Counted from the first letter of the stretch, positions 21,283 to 32,225 are shown. The stretch is 64,000 bases of DNA from Takakia lepidozioides (GCA_030704615.1 CM060731.1:87646756-87710755); one strand, 5' to 3'. A program made the numbers and translations. The notes: generated by a model from the sequence alone, not told the origin.

Positions 21283-24200
21283 ATGGCGGAAAACCCGAGC
21301 GCTACAGTGTACTGCCCTCCTCACGAGCATAGAGCTTCATTTCCGTGCAGAGGGGACACCTGCCGGGTGATGGAGAAATATCTGTGCGTTCGATACCACC
21401 TGAAACCGGGGTCGGTTTTTTTTGGAGGAGGAAAGGAAGGACTCAAACGGCCTTGTTCGAGAGTATTGTTGTGCTCCACGATGATTTCGGCGATGGCAGG
21501 GAATGGCGAGTTCCACCATCGGACAGCGTCATATACAGGGCTGTTGGGGACTTCATTTGCCCGCCAAATGCACCGTCTATCCTGGCGCCTTCCACGAAAC
21601 AATCCGCGAATCAGAGAGTGGGTACCTCAAAGAGAGAAGTCCGCAACGAAGTAAATCCAGAGCCGAACCCATCCATGAAGACGACCGAGAACCGGGTTGT
21701 TCACAACCTGTCCGACTCAGACGAGGTCATGGAAGTTCCGAGGTCGTCCTGGAGATCAGGCAAGTCCTCAATGGACGTCAGTGGAGGAGGGAGTCATATT
21801 CCCAGCACGAGCACCGCAGTTCGATCTATTCTAGAAATTCTGCGAGGGCTTCACCTGGAGGGACACCGGTCGGAGCTGGCCGGGCTGGACTACAGCAAGT
21901 TCGCAATTAAATCGTTACATGCCTTCCCGCCGACGTCGACGGTAATATCTTCTTTGAGTTCCCTCCTCGGGCGGACTACTCGAGGGCGTCCGGAATGTTG
22001 ACAGATATGGATAGAAAACATGACGGTCATCCTTGGTGCGTTACCAAAACCACCAGCATGAAGATGCTTGATGGTGTGCGGGTGCGCTACGTTGTTTGTG
22101 CGGGCGCGTTGCGGTGTTTCTCCCCAACTTGCTTCCACTTTAAATCCAAGGTCACAGGAACGAGACCGATTGGACAGGCACAGCTCACCAACCATTTCGA
22201 GCTCAGGAGAAGGTTCCGAACTCCACATTTAAGTGTGCGCATTGCAAAGAACCACCACACTGCATGTCTGTTTGTAATGCCAAGCAGTTCTATGTGTTGC
22301 ACCGTTTCCCTGACCTCACCCGAGCTTGCATACACGTTGGTTCCCATTGTCACAAATTGGCGAGGGGGAACTCGCGGGAGGCTGCCCACGAAGCAGAGCA
22401 GCTCGTTCAGGAGGAGGTTAAGTTGAGACCGGGTGCCAAACCCAAACAGATACAGCTCCAAGCCGCCCATAAGATGGCATTGGCCAGAATTATGTCGGAA
22501 GACGGCTCCGATAGAGTTCCTCTCGACGAGAAGGAAATGGAGGCATTGCTGGAGTCGGTGTCCCACGTATGTTCACCGAATGTCCGAAACCACATTGTCT
22601 CATGCAAACAGAAAATTGGGCGTGGCTCGGATATGCACTCCATTCTGGAGGTGAAGCGACGATGTGGATATGACTACATTCATGGAAGTAGGTTTCCAGG
22701 ACAAGGGACTGAGGCAGATCGTTGTTTCGTATTCAAAATGTCCACGTGTGGACCTGGCAGTGGCGTCGAACTGGTCGACAGGATGACGAGTGGGAACTTG
22801 TCAAACAGTTGGGTCATGTTCGACCATATCAAGCGAATTACAAATCACCAGTGGGTGACAATGGGTGCACATGTCTACGACACCCACTGCAGGATGCTAA
22901 TGACAATTGCTATTTGTGAGATGAAAGGAGAGGACACACAATCGGAGATGCTTCTTTGGCAGGGGAAAACGAACAGATGGCCAAGGCGGGATTGCCCCCT
23001 CCCAATTTCCGTGGTTTCATGGCGGACAACGCACAAGCAAATTGGGCTGCCATCCGAAGGGTGTACGGGCAAGACCCCAATGTTCCCATGGAAGGCAAGG
23101 GAGAGATCTTGTGGGTTCCATTTTCTGCAGAGCCTTTCGCAGTACACAACCAGGCTCGTGGCGCCAGATTTCAGAGAGGAGCACCGTTTATGTGCCTTGC
23201 GTGGAAGCGCGCTCCACCTTGGATGATGCAGAGACACAGTTTGCATGCATACGGGCTTGGTGGACATCGTCAGGTGCTGTAAGGAAATCAGACGAAGGAG
23301 CAATGGTCAGTTGGCTAGCATGGTGGCATTATCGTTTCCTCCAGTTCGGCGACTATATGCGGGAGGTGAGTTGCACGAATTCGCGTCCCGTTGGATATTA
23401 TTCTTGGCCATATTTGTAACTTGCTTGTAACCTCAACATGTGCTTGTGCAGGAAATGTGTCTCGACTCCGACACCGACATGCCCACGACAAACATGGCCG
23501 AATCAGTGCACTCTTCCTGGCGTGCCTCCTCTGCGGCGCATCTGGTGGACATCCTCACTGCACACAACGGAGGACATTGTGAGGTCAATGCAGCAATGCA
23601 GGTACAACGAGTTCTTGAAAGGGAAACAGTGGGGCTTGGGGCCGGACAGGCAGGAAATGCTGATGCGGACTGCCTCCAGATCGAAGAATCCTCGGAAGTG
23701 GGCGGCGGCCTTGCGAGAGGGCCTTCGGGACACGCCATTGCTGCGAAGAGGCCAACATTTGGAAGGAGATGTTCATACCCGTCCAGTGAGACGAAGACTT
23801 GACGAGGCACCTGGCGGAGAAGAGGATTCATGGCGAGCTGACAAGAATATTCGCACGCTCCCTCGTGATCCGGTGATGTTGTCCGAGGAGGTCTCGTCGA
23901 GCACCGGAAGTCCTGCACGTTCAAGATCGCCATCTCCTTTGAGCACAGGGCGCGTGCCCCGGCAACATAACGAGCCATCTGTAGTAAAGCAATACAACAT
24001 TCCCATTGTGGAGACAAGAGTGTCGGAGTCACAGTGGAGAATTGCGGAGGACATTGCCGGCATTTCGAGGGAAGTGTTGCGCCATCCGGGTGGATACGAG
24101 AGCACGCGGAGGAACCCACACGGTGCTGTACCTGCACCTTGTTTCAGCGGCAGATTTTTGACTCCCACATTTGCTCACGCCACAACGCAGACATTTTGGT

Positions 24201-24851
24201 TCTGTAGGCACGACATAATGACCTGTGTATTTGGCAAGCCCAAGTACGGGATTCAGGGAATGCCGGAGCCTCCGGGCGTCTGGCCTGTTGCACCGGGTTG
24301 CAGCCTCTCTCAGAATGAGGCGGATGCTCTATCTGCAGCAGGATTTCGAATGGTGCAACGCACAGACATCCCGGCCCACGCATTTCCGGTTCCTCAGACC
24401 CAGCCATTGCAGACTGCTCGGTCCAGTAGAGACGGATTGGACAATTCTGCACATCCCACAATGCGATTCGGAAGAGTGAAGAGACGACACCCTCCCAACA
24501 AGTTGAATGAGACTCGGATTGCCAATGCTCTTGGGATGGCTTGCACTATTCAGAGCTCCGTGGACGTACCCCCACCCGGCCTTGGGCGTGTATCGGATGG
24601 CAACGGCCGGCTCGGCTGTACGCGACGATGTATACACAATTACGATTGGAGTGGAGCCGACTTGCAACTGTACGGACTTCTCGTTGATGGAAGCAAAGAA
24701 GGGTTCGAAGTATTATCCGTGCAAGCATCTGTATTACATTTACCTGAAGAGGTTGAGGATGAACGTGACTATTGATGACTTTATTCATGCACCGGCGTTG
24801 AGCGTGAACGAGCTGCACAAACTCCTCCTTAGGGATTCCAGAAATCATTGA
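21283..24851 (+). pseudogene. MULE-type transposase with SWIM zinc finger
   Basis: Likely start ATG at 21283 (MAENPSATVYCPP). The N-terminal half has Cys-rich segments suggesting DNA-binding fingers: CAGALRCFSPTCFHF (near 22110) and CAHCKEPPHCMSVC (near 22235). The middle has MGAHVYDTHCRMLMTIA (near 22860, candidate first catalytic Asp), RGFMADNAQANWAAIRRVYG (near 23010, second Asp), CGFHFLQSLSQY, and NMAESVHSSW (near 23500, candidate Glu). A clean intron, 23366-23451, splits the gene. The C-terminus is a SWIM finger, CNCTDF then CKHLYYIYL (24680-24760), typical of plant MULE transposases. Six or more frame changes make this copy inactive as sequenced. The 9-10-bp target duplication fits MULE transposition. 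Confidence 0.8.
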
Positions 24852-25009
24852 TGGGGCAAACGGAATCTCCATATGGATATTTTCAAATGCATTTTGCTGT
24901 ATCAGACTTTTTTTTGCAGTGTAATGAAATGCACCCCAAAACTCCTGGAATGAGGCAATATTCCATTCAAACTGAGATCCAACAGAAGCAGTTGTGGGGC
25001 CATTTCTGG

Positions 25010-25240
25010 AAAAATGGCGCCGAATTTCTCTTTTTGGGGGGCCGAAAACTCGCTAAGTCCCAACATGCACTGGTACCTGTGTTTGGGAAATGGCGCCGAA
25101 TTTCTCTTTTGGGGCCGAAAACTGGCTAAGTCCCAACATGCACTGGTACGTGTCTGGAAAAATGGCGCCGAATTTCTCTTTTTTGGGCGAAAACTGGCTA
25201 AGTCCGAACATGCACTGGAAAAATGGCGCCGAATTACCTG
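25010..25240. repeat. ~73-bp minisatellite with GGCGCCGAATTT core
   Basis: Four copies with GGCGCC at 25016, 25092, 25164 and 25225 (spacing 76, 72, 61). Each reads GGCGCCGAATTTCTCTTTT, GCCGAAAACTGGCTAAGTCC, then AACATGCACTGG. It lies just after the transposase stop. Related words (CTAAGTCC, GGCGCC) recur in the 95-bp array at 36340-36855 in the other half of M. Confidence 0.9.
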
Positions 25241-25552
25241 TCATGAGGGGACCTATAGCCGTGGAATTCGGCACCATTTTTCGCCAGAGAGACCTATTGC
25301 CGCGAAATACGTCGCCGTTTTTTCAGGTTACGGACCCTATTACCGCGAAATTCGGCGCCATATTTGCACATGTCGCTGGGAATTGGAATTGGCATGAAGA
25401 CGAAATTTCATGAGCACAACTATCAAAAGTGCAATTTTTCCTTCAAGGGGCCGAATAATATATTTGTTTTTCCTGACACGTTGCATTAAATTATTGTTTT
25501 TTTATTGTTTTTTATTTTCGAAATTTGTACTTCTGCTCATGAAAACCGATTG
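25241..25552. other. Subterminal region of M
   Basis: Non-coding. It holds three more GGCGCC/GTCGCCG-type words (25266-25360) and then AT-rich sequence up to the terminal repeats. No gene seen. Confidence 0.5.
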
Positions 25553-25608
25553 TGTTACTACTCTGCTCATGCCGCTCATGCCGCTCATGCTCATGAAATA
25601 GCAAACCT
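25553..25608. repeat. Terminal inverted repeat of M, transposase end
   Basis: The end reads CTCATG and CCGCTCATG repeats followed by CTCATGAAATAGCA and AACCT. The other end (39412-39473) has the same repeats and CTCATGAAATAGCA followed by GCCCCCC. Read inward, both ends begin with a short G-rich tip then TGCTATTTCATGAGC and CATGAGC subterminal repeats. They appear in the same orientation today only because one lies inside the inverted segment. Confidence 0.85.
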
Positions 25609-25618
25609 CCATAAGATG
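25609..25618 (+). repeat. Target-site duplication of M, copy in RT second half
   Basis: CCATAAGATG, directly followed by the RT motif YSFMDGFSGYNQ. The matching copy, inverted, is 39474-39483. In an unbroken RT it encodes the HKM of the GHKMYSFMDG motif. Length is 9 or 10 bp depending on one ambiguous base. Confidence 0.88.
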
Positions 25619-26830
25619 TACTCATTCATGGATGGCTTCAGTGGTTATAATCAAGTGCAAGTGGCAGAAGAAGATTAAGGAAAGACAGCTTTCATCACAG
25701 ACTGGGGTGCTTATGCATACAAAGTCATGCCCTTTGGACTTTGTAATGCACCAGCAACCTTTCAGAGAGTGATAAGTGAATCTTTTCATGAGTATCTGGA
25801 TGATTTCATGCAGGTGTTCTTGGATGATTTCAGTGTGTACAACTCTAAGAATGAGCACTTTCATAAATTGGAGTTATGTCTGGCCAAATGCAGGATGAGA
25901 GGTCTGGGCCTGAATCCAGAGAAGTGTACTTTCTGTGTGAACTCAGGGGTGCTTCTGGGACACATTGTGTGTAAGAGGGGACTTCTTGTGGATCCCAGGA
26001 AAACAGAGGCCATTAAAGCCTCTCCACCACCAGTGAATGTTAAGAGTCTAAGGAGATTCCTTGGACAAACCAGCTATTACAAAAGATTTGTCAGGCGATA
26101 TGCACAGATAGCAGCACCATTGAGCAGACTTCTGAAGAAAGATGCAGTGTTTGCATGGACACCTGAATGTCAACAGGCTTTTGAGGAACTTACATTGTCA
26201 GTAACAACTATACATGTGCTGATTAATCCTCACTGGCAGGAAATATTTCATGTTCACTGTGATGCTTCTGGAGAAGCACTAGGAGCAGTGTTAGCCCAAA
26301 ATGTTACAGGAATGATAGATTCACCTGTGTACTATGTTAGCCGATTGATGAACAATGTCGAAAGAAATTATAGCACAATGGAAAGAGAAGCATTGGCAAT
26401 GATCTATGTAGTGAAGAAATTCAGGCATTACCTGTTGGGCAAGAAGTTTATGTTCTATGTGGATCACCAGGCTCTGATATACCTGGTAAACAAACCTCTG
26501 ATAAGCGGAAGAATAGCAAGATGGTTGATAATCTTGCACGAGTTTGAGTTCGAGGTTGTTTACAAGCCTGGGAAGCTGCATCTTGTGGCGGATCACTTGT
26601 CACGGTTATCAACAGGAGAACCAGCCACGGGAGTAGATGATCAATTACCAGATGCGAGTCTATTCGCAATGGAGGTGCAGGGAAGTGCAGATGACTGGTT
26701 AGATTGGCAGTGGCCAATCAGATACTACCTTGTTCATGGTCAGTGCCCACCAAGTTATGGAAAGGAGCAGAGAAAGAGAATTGCTATCAAGGCTCTACCT
26801 TTACACTATGGTAGGGAGCAGAATGTATAA
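25609..26830 (+). pseudogene. Retrotransposon D: RT second half and RNase H
   Basis: Starts at the M target site with HKMYSFMDGFSGYNQVQVAEED, then a stop (TAA at 25675), then KTAFITDWGAYAYKVMPFGL and the catalytic box QVFLDDFSVY (Phe for Tyr, common in this lineage). RT connection: SLRRFLGQTSYYKRFVRRYA. RNase H: HVHCDASGEALGAVL, MEREALAMIYVVKKFRHYL and YVDHQALIYL. It ends in the integrase linker and shifts frame near 26815. The N-terminal half of the same RT is at 39484-40133 on the other strand. Confidence 0.9.
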
Positions 26831-28964
26831 GCTAGGACCAGATGGAGTGCTGAAGCGATGCTTATACCACCATGAAGTTAATAAAGTTCTGGAGGAAGTT
26901 CATAAAGGAGTGGCAGGAGGTCATTTTGGAGAAGAGACTACCAGCAGGAAGATACTACATGCAGGTTACTGGTGGCCTACTTTGTTCAAAGATGTACACA
27001 AGTATTGTCAGAGTTGTGATGAATGTCAGAGGCTAGGACCTTTGCAGAGATCTGGGAAGATGTCTTTGCATCCTACAATGCCTACGGAACCATTTCAGAA
27101 ATGGGGACTAGACTTTGTTGGACCAATTAACCCACCAGCCAAGAATACACAGAACAGGTACATAATTACAGCCACTGATTATACTACGAAGTGGGTGGAA
27201 GCTAAAGCTTTGAGGGACAACACAGCCAAGTCCACAGCAAGGTTCCTGTATGAGAACATACTTACACAATTTGGCTATCCCTTGGAATTTATCAGTGATC
27301 AGGGAAGTCACTTCATTAATGAGACCATTGAATTATTGACTAAAGAGTTCATGATTGTGCATAGGAAGAGTACAACATATTACCCACAGGGTAATGGACA
27401 GGCAGAGGCTACCAACAAAATACTATGTACTATCTTGGCTAAGATAGTCAATGCAAACAGAACGGATTGGGATACAAAGCTGCTGACAGCTTTGTGGTCA
27501 TACAGGACTTCATATAAAGTCACCACTAAGTATACACCATTCCAATTAGTTTATGGTATGGAAGCTTTACTTCCAGTGGAATTCCTGTTACCTACCATGA
27601 GAACGGAATGGGGAAAAAGAATGGAATTGCAAGATTCAATTAAGGTCAGGAAACATGAATTATACCATGTGGAAGAAGTACGTGCTGATGCAGCTGATAA
27701 CATGACCAGAATTCAGATGAAGAGAAAGGAACAGTTTGATGAAGGCAAGATAAAGACTTTTAAGACGGGAGATTTGGTTCTCTGGTTGCAGAAGAAGGGA
27801 AAGATTAAAGCTTCTAAGCTTAAATCACCATGGAAAGGACCTTATGTCATACAGAAGATGTATGATAACAACACCGCCATGTTACAAACCATTAACAAAG
27901 AGATGCTGGGAAGAGTCAATGTCAATAAGTTGAAGGGGTACAGTGGTATCCATGACAAACCATTGCAGCATGATTTGCATGTTGAAACGCAAAAGCAGTC
28001 ACGGGCTGCGCCAGTGATACCAACGGAGTATGGAGCACTTGTTGCTAGGCCGAGCATATATGACCAGGGCGGGCAGAACAAGCGTGACACAGCCTATCAC
28101 AGCCCATCACGGCGCGACACAGCCTATCACAGCCCATCAAGGCACGACACAGCCTATCACAGCCCATCAAGGCGCGACACAGCCTATCACAGCCCATCAC
28201 GGCGTGACACAGCCTATCACAGCCCAGCACGGCGCAATACAGCCTATCACAACCTACCACCGCGTGTCACAGCCTATCACAGCTTACCACAGTACAACAC
28301 AGCCTATCACAGCGTACCACAGTATGACACAGCCTGTCACAGCTCAACACAGCCTACTAGGGTTACACAATCCATAGAATCAGTGACAGGTGGACGCAGG
28401 ATAACTTCAAGGAAATGGCCGGCGGAAGAAAGGACGGAAGCCAGTTTAGAAAGGGACACGTGGAAGTCAGGGCGCAACACACAGCTAAGAAGGAAGTGCA
28501 AGAACAGGTGTCATCAAGAAAGAGGACAAGAATGGCCGTCAAAATACCTACTTAGCACGTTAATTCGGATGAATGGCGGGTCCATTAATGAATACGGAAA
28601 AAGGGCAACAGAACAAACGGCAAGTACAGAAAAGCGAGATTCTTGTCACATGTGTTATCGTAGTGGACAGTCCAGCAGGGAAAGTCCACTAAAGAAAATT
28701 AAATCTAAAATCCAGTCACAGCGGTTACAGCCAATCAAAAGCCAAAAAAAGGATCAAGAAATTGGAGGGAATTTAAGCGCAAGAGTCGGCGTCGTTCTAA
28801 GTAACGGGCGTCTCGACGGGACAAACCATCAATGCTATAGCTTTGAAGCTATGGAGGAACTAACAAACTATACGCTCGCAATATTACTTACGCAGTGGCA
28901 TAGGGACGGAAGAACAGAGCGGATCTTTTCTCTTAATCGATGCTTGCAAGCCCCGCAGGCTTAG
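26730..28964 (+). CDS. Retrotransposon D: integrase with repeat tail
   Basis: An open frame of 744 codons; integrase proper starts near 26815. Zinc part: HHEVNKVLEEVHKGVAGGHF and CQSCDECQ. Catalytic residues are visible: Asp in KWGLDFVG, Asp in ISDQGSHF, Glu in GNGQAEATNK. The integrase C-terminal fold (FKTGDLVLWLQKKGKIK, GPYVIQKMYD) ends near 27960. No chromodomain follows. Instead there is a tail with about eleven 10-residue repeats of DTAYHSPSRR type, then a basic region. The frame before the tail is intact, though the frameshift at its start separates it from RT. Confidence 0.88.
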   Translation: MFMVSAHQVMERSRERELLSRLYLYTMVGSRMYKLGPDGVLKRCLYHHEVNKVLEEVHKGVAGGHFGEETTSRKILHAGYWWPTLFKDVHKYCQSCDECQRLGPLQRSGKMSLHPTMPTEPFQKWGLDFVGPINPPAKNTQNRYIITATDYTTKWVEAKALRDNTAKSTARFLYENILTQFGYPLEFISDQGSHFINETIELLTKEFMIVHRKSTTYYPQGNGQAEATNKILCTILAKIVNANRTDWDTKLLTALWSYRTSYKVTTKYTPFQLVYGMEALLPVEFLLPTMRTEWGKRMELQDSIKVRKHELYHVEEVRADAADNMTRIQMKRKEQFDEGKIKTFKTGDLVLWLQKKGKIKASKLKSPWKGPYVIQKMYDNNTAMLQTINKEMLGRVNVNKLKGYSGIHDKPLQHDLHVETQKQSRAAPVIPTEYGALVARPSIYDQGGQNKRDTAYHSPSRRDTAYHSPSRHDTAYHSPSRRDTAYHSPSRRDTAYHSPARRNTAYHNLPPRVTAYHSLPQYNTAYHSVPQYDTACHSSTQPTRVTQSIESVTGGRRITSRKWPAEERTEASLERDTWKSGRNTQLRRKCKNRCHQERGQEWPSKYLLSTLIRMNGGSINEYGKRATEQTASTEKRDSCHMCYRSGQSSRESPLKKIKSKIQSQRLQPIKSQKKDQEIGGNLSARVGVVLSNGRLDGTNHQCYSFEAMEELTNYTLAILLTQWHRDGRTERIFSLNRCLQAPQA
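28081..28350 (+). repeat. 30-bp coding minisatellite in D pol
   Basis: About nine to eleven copies of a 30-bp unit, CGCGACACAGCCTATCACAG plus CCCATCACGG, decaying toward 28350. Being 10 codons long it keeps frame (DTAYHSPSRR). All units keep GACACAGCC, a word also repeated in the D LTRs. Confidence 0.93.
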
Positions 28965-29003
28965 AAGAAATTACCCATAGTTTTTTGTAGCAACCATACG
29001 TTT

Positions 29004-31216
29004 ATGCTTTGTGCCCTGCAGGCATTTATTCAATTATTACAGCCAAAACCTTTCTGTGGGTCTAGAATGAAGAGAGTGAAAGGAATGGAAGAAATCAGGG
29101 TGAAGAGCACCACAATCCTGCAGAAACAAACGATTGCTACTCCACAGGCGGTACAGTTACTGAAGGAGCTGCGATTGGAAGGATTGCAAAGCAAAGATTG
29201 GACATTGCACCATAGACAGTACATGTTACAATTCTTGCAGAACTTTGAGCCTAGGACAGGAGCAACAACGGTGAAGGGAGTTGAATTCGAAATTACTCCC
29301 CTATACCTACAACAATTGTTTGAATTGCCATCAGGTCAGGTGCATGTGGAGGAGCACAGGGCAAGACTGCAAATAGGGGACTTATTCCAAGAAGGGAGTT
29401 TCTTTAAAACTCAGGGTTATGCTTGTACCAAGGCCGTGTACCCAGGGCTAAGGGAGGTAGGCCAGGTATTGAACGTTCTGTTTGCCATGAAACAGAACCA
29501 ACAGTATTTGAGCAGATCCTTCACAGAGGAAATACTCAAAGCCCTGAGAGGAGAAGAGGTAGCATGAGCGGACATAATGTACAACGCACTGGTAGAGGAG
29601 ATGAAAAGATTACAGGGCACTGCCGCAAAGTCTCCTATCATAGTGTCTGGCCCAATCATTGCTCAAATAATTCTTGATTCTTGCATACTTGATGCTCGAG
29701 AAAGAAAGGAGATGGGAGTGTTTGAGACTGAAACCACTGCAATGGAAGAGCAAGGCTCTTCACACAATGAGGGTGGACTGGCAGGGCAACCCCAGACTAA
29801 GAGACAGAGGTGGGGAAAGACTGTAGTGGCGGATCCACTGGCGTCACGGAAACCGCATGATAATGTTTCCCAAGCTCTTGTGCAGGAAGGGGCACAGCAG
29901 CACAGAGAACTGCTATTATTGGAAGCAGGACCTTCAGAGAGGGAAGAGGAAGTTACTTCAGTATCACAGCCATCACAGCCAGATGATCGGCTTGTCACAG
30001 AGTTACCACAAGTTGTCCATGCAGTTCCACCAGAAATAATTGATTTGGAGAAAGAAGGGTTAGATATTCCCACTACAGAACAGGTGGTGGCAGAAATTGA
30101 GAAGGGGGACCTTCTCTATGAATATTCTGGTCTGGTAAAGGAAACAGTGATTCCGGAGGTGCAACGGTTGTTCAGGGGAAACCCTGCGGTGCATATAATA
30201 CACACACCTGTGACGGAGGTACCACAGGTAGAATGTCAAGACACTGCAGCACCGGTGACGGATGCAGTGGTTCAGGAAGAAAATCTGGTGGGGCAATGGC
30301 CTGAGTGATTCGTGAGGCATCACACTGTTGAGGATCAGGGAGAACAGCAGCAAGCTCACCATGATGACCCTCAACAGGCCATGCTTATGAGTTCCATAAG
30401 CAGGACACTTAATTTGTTGGGCACTTATGTCAAATCCCATGTTCCAACTACCCAATTGGCAGCTTTGAGGGAGGAACTCAGGAAGGAGTTTGAGGCTCGA
30501 CTTGCCACTGAGTGTGCAAACAAGGTCAATGAAGAGGTCACTCTCAAGATGCAGCAAGACTTAGAGAGTACAGAAGCGGCTTTGCAATTGGCCAAGGAAC
30601 AATTGATTGAGGCAGGCTTCGCGCAAGACCAGTTGCACGAAGCACATAAGCAACAGCTATACCAAATGCAGGTGAAGCATGAAAGCAAGTTGCAAGAAGT
30701 GAATGCACTACATACGGAGTTGCAGACAGTGCATGATAGGATGGCCATACAATGCGCTACACTCACAACTATGCTTGACCAAGCTACAATAGAAATAAAC
30801 AGTCAAGCGGAAAGATGTACGAAGGCAGAGACAGAGAATGTTGAGCAATTGAAACTCATTGTCGATATGAAGAATACAATCTGTCGCAATGAGAATACTT
30901 TCAAACAATACAGGCAGGTTGAAGCTGACCAAGAGAGGTACATCCTGGAGTTGCAACAAACGCTCATGGTAAATAGAAATGAACTCTCTGTGGCTAACAA
31001 GGCTTGGAAGGAAGCCAATAATCTGGCTGCTGCCTATGCGAGTTTGGTTGAACCTCATGCGAAGCGCATGGAGGCTTTATAGCAGCAGATAGATGTGTAC
31101 AGGCTCACAGAGGAGCAGACTCTAAGGGGTGCCACAAGCAACTTGGTGGATAACCACCTTATGCAGGTCTGGTTAGCACAAGGGCCGGTGGAGAGCAAAG
31201 CACCACGAAAGCTCAC
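29004..31216 (+). pseudogene. Proximal part of D's post-pol ORF (coiled coil)
   Basis: One reading frame from about 29004 to the inverted repeat at 31217, with three in-frame stops only (TGA 29565, TGA 30306, TAG 31080) and no frameshift. Residues about 35-185: globular segment (TPQAVQLLKELRLEGLQ, YMLQFLQNFEPRTGATT, FEITPLYLQQLFELP). Middle: acidic, Pro-rich. From about 30450 a long coiled coil (ALREELRKEFEARL through LIVDMKNTI). The third stop is followed by more of the same frame. Joined through the repeat to 20762-19293 it forms one ORF of roughly 1,290 codons after pol. No family recognised. Confidence 0.65.
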
Positions 31217-31428
31217 CCACCGAATATCGAACAGGGGACGCCCGGATGAAGTCGCCTCGGGCGCAGAGGCCGGCGAGTGTGCGACAGAGAACATCCCATG
31301 GACGGAGATTCGGCGCCGAATTTCCATCCGGGCCCCCCCCAAAGGAAGTCTTGTCGGGGGGTCAGACCGAAAACTGGCCGACATAAAAACTTCCACAGAT
31401 GGGAAAACGGCGCCGAATTTGCATCCTG
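31217..31428 (+). repeat. Inverted repeat, copy 2 (inversion boundary)
   Basis: Plus-strand partner of 20762-20975. It continues the post-pol ORF frame on one side and runs into the 53-bp repeats of the palindrome on the other. Confidence 0.8.
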
Positions 31429-31454
31429 CCGAATTTCCATCCAGCAGGTAGGTG

Positions 31455-32225
31455 GAATCCCGGATGGATGGAGATTCGGCGCCGAATTTCCGTCCAGCAG
31501 GTAAGTGGAATCTCGGGTGGATGGAGATTCGGCGCCGAATTTCCATCCTGCAGGTAATTCGAATACCGGATGAATGGTAATTCGGCGCCGAATTTCCATC
31601 AAGCACGTAAGCCGAATCCCGCATAAATGGAAATTCGGCGCCGAATTTCCATCCAGCAGGTAAGTCGGATGGGTGCCGTATGGATATTCGGCGCCGAATT
31701 TCCATTCGACATGTATTTCTGAGCGTGGAATTACCTTCGTGCAGGTAATTCCCAGATGAGAATTACCTTCGTGCAGGTAATTTCCAGATGAGAATTACCT
31801 TCCTCCAGGTAATTCCAATCGATGTGAATTCTTCGTCCACAATTACCTGCACGAAGGTAATTCTCATCTGGAAATTACCTGCACGAAGGTAATTCTCATC
31901 TGGAAATTACCTGCACAAAGGTAATTCTCATCTGGGAATTACCTGCACGAAGGTAATTCCACGCTCAGAAATACATGGCGAATGGAAATTCGGCGCCGAA
32001 TATCCATTTGGCACCGATTCGAATTACCTGCAGGATGGAAATTCGGCGCCGAATTTCCATTTATGCGGGATTCGACTTACCTGCTGGATGGAAATTCGGC
32101 GCCGAATTTCCATTCATCCGGGATTCGACTTACCTGCTGGATGGAAATTCGGCGCCGAATTTCCATTCATCCGGGATCCGAATTACCTGCAGGAGGGAAA
32201 TTCGGCGCCGAATTACCTGCTTGAG
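31455..32225. repeat. Foldback-like palindrome with tandem-repeat arms
   Basis: Large inverted repeat centred near 31827 with a ~26-nt loop (31815-31840). Left arm: five 53-bp units with GGCGCC at 31478, 31531, 31584, 31637, 31690, then three 32-bp AATTACC/GGTAATT units. Right arm: four 32-bp units, then five 53-bp units with GGCGCC at 31992, 32045, 32098, 32151, 32204. Each 53-bp unit holds a self-complementary ATGGAAATTCGGCGCCGAAT core. Arms made of short tandem repeats are the defining feature of foldback transposons. Confidence 0.92.

Larger units (their letters stand above)
20976..25608 (+). mobile_element. Element M (MULE-like), transposase half
   Basis: One half of a transposon inserted in D's RT. 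It holds the MULE-type transposase gene (21283-24851), a ~73-bp minisatellite (25010-25240) and the terminal repeat ending at 25608. The other half, 31217-39473, is displaced by the inversion. In the inferred original order the element is: terminus, ParB/methyltransferase gene reading outward, palindrome and tandem repeats, transposase gene reading outward, terminus; total about 12.9 kb. Confidence 0.7.

Noticed and set aside
28045-28260. Minus-strand ORF with repeated VMGCDRLCRA
   Set aside because: It is the antisense of the in-frame DTAYHSPSRR coding repeat of D integrase.
29004-31216. Envelope gene in the post-pol position of D
   Set aside because: No signal peptide, transmembrane helix or envelope motif is visible; coiled-coil content alone does not support it.
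20762-31428. Reading the 212-bp repeat pair as LTRs of another element
   Set aside because: The copies are inverted relative to each other, lack TG...CA ends, and have no primer site or polypurine tract; inversion boundaries explain them better.
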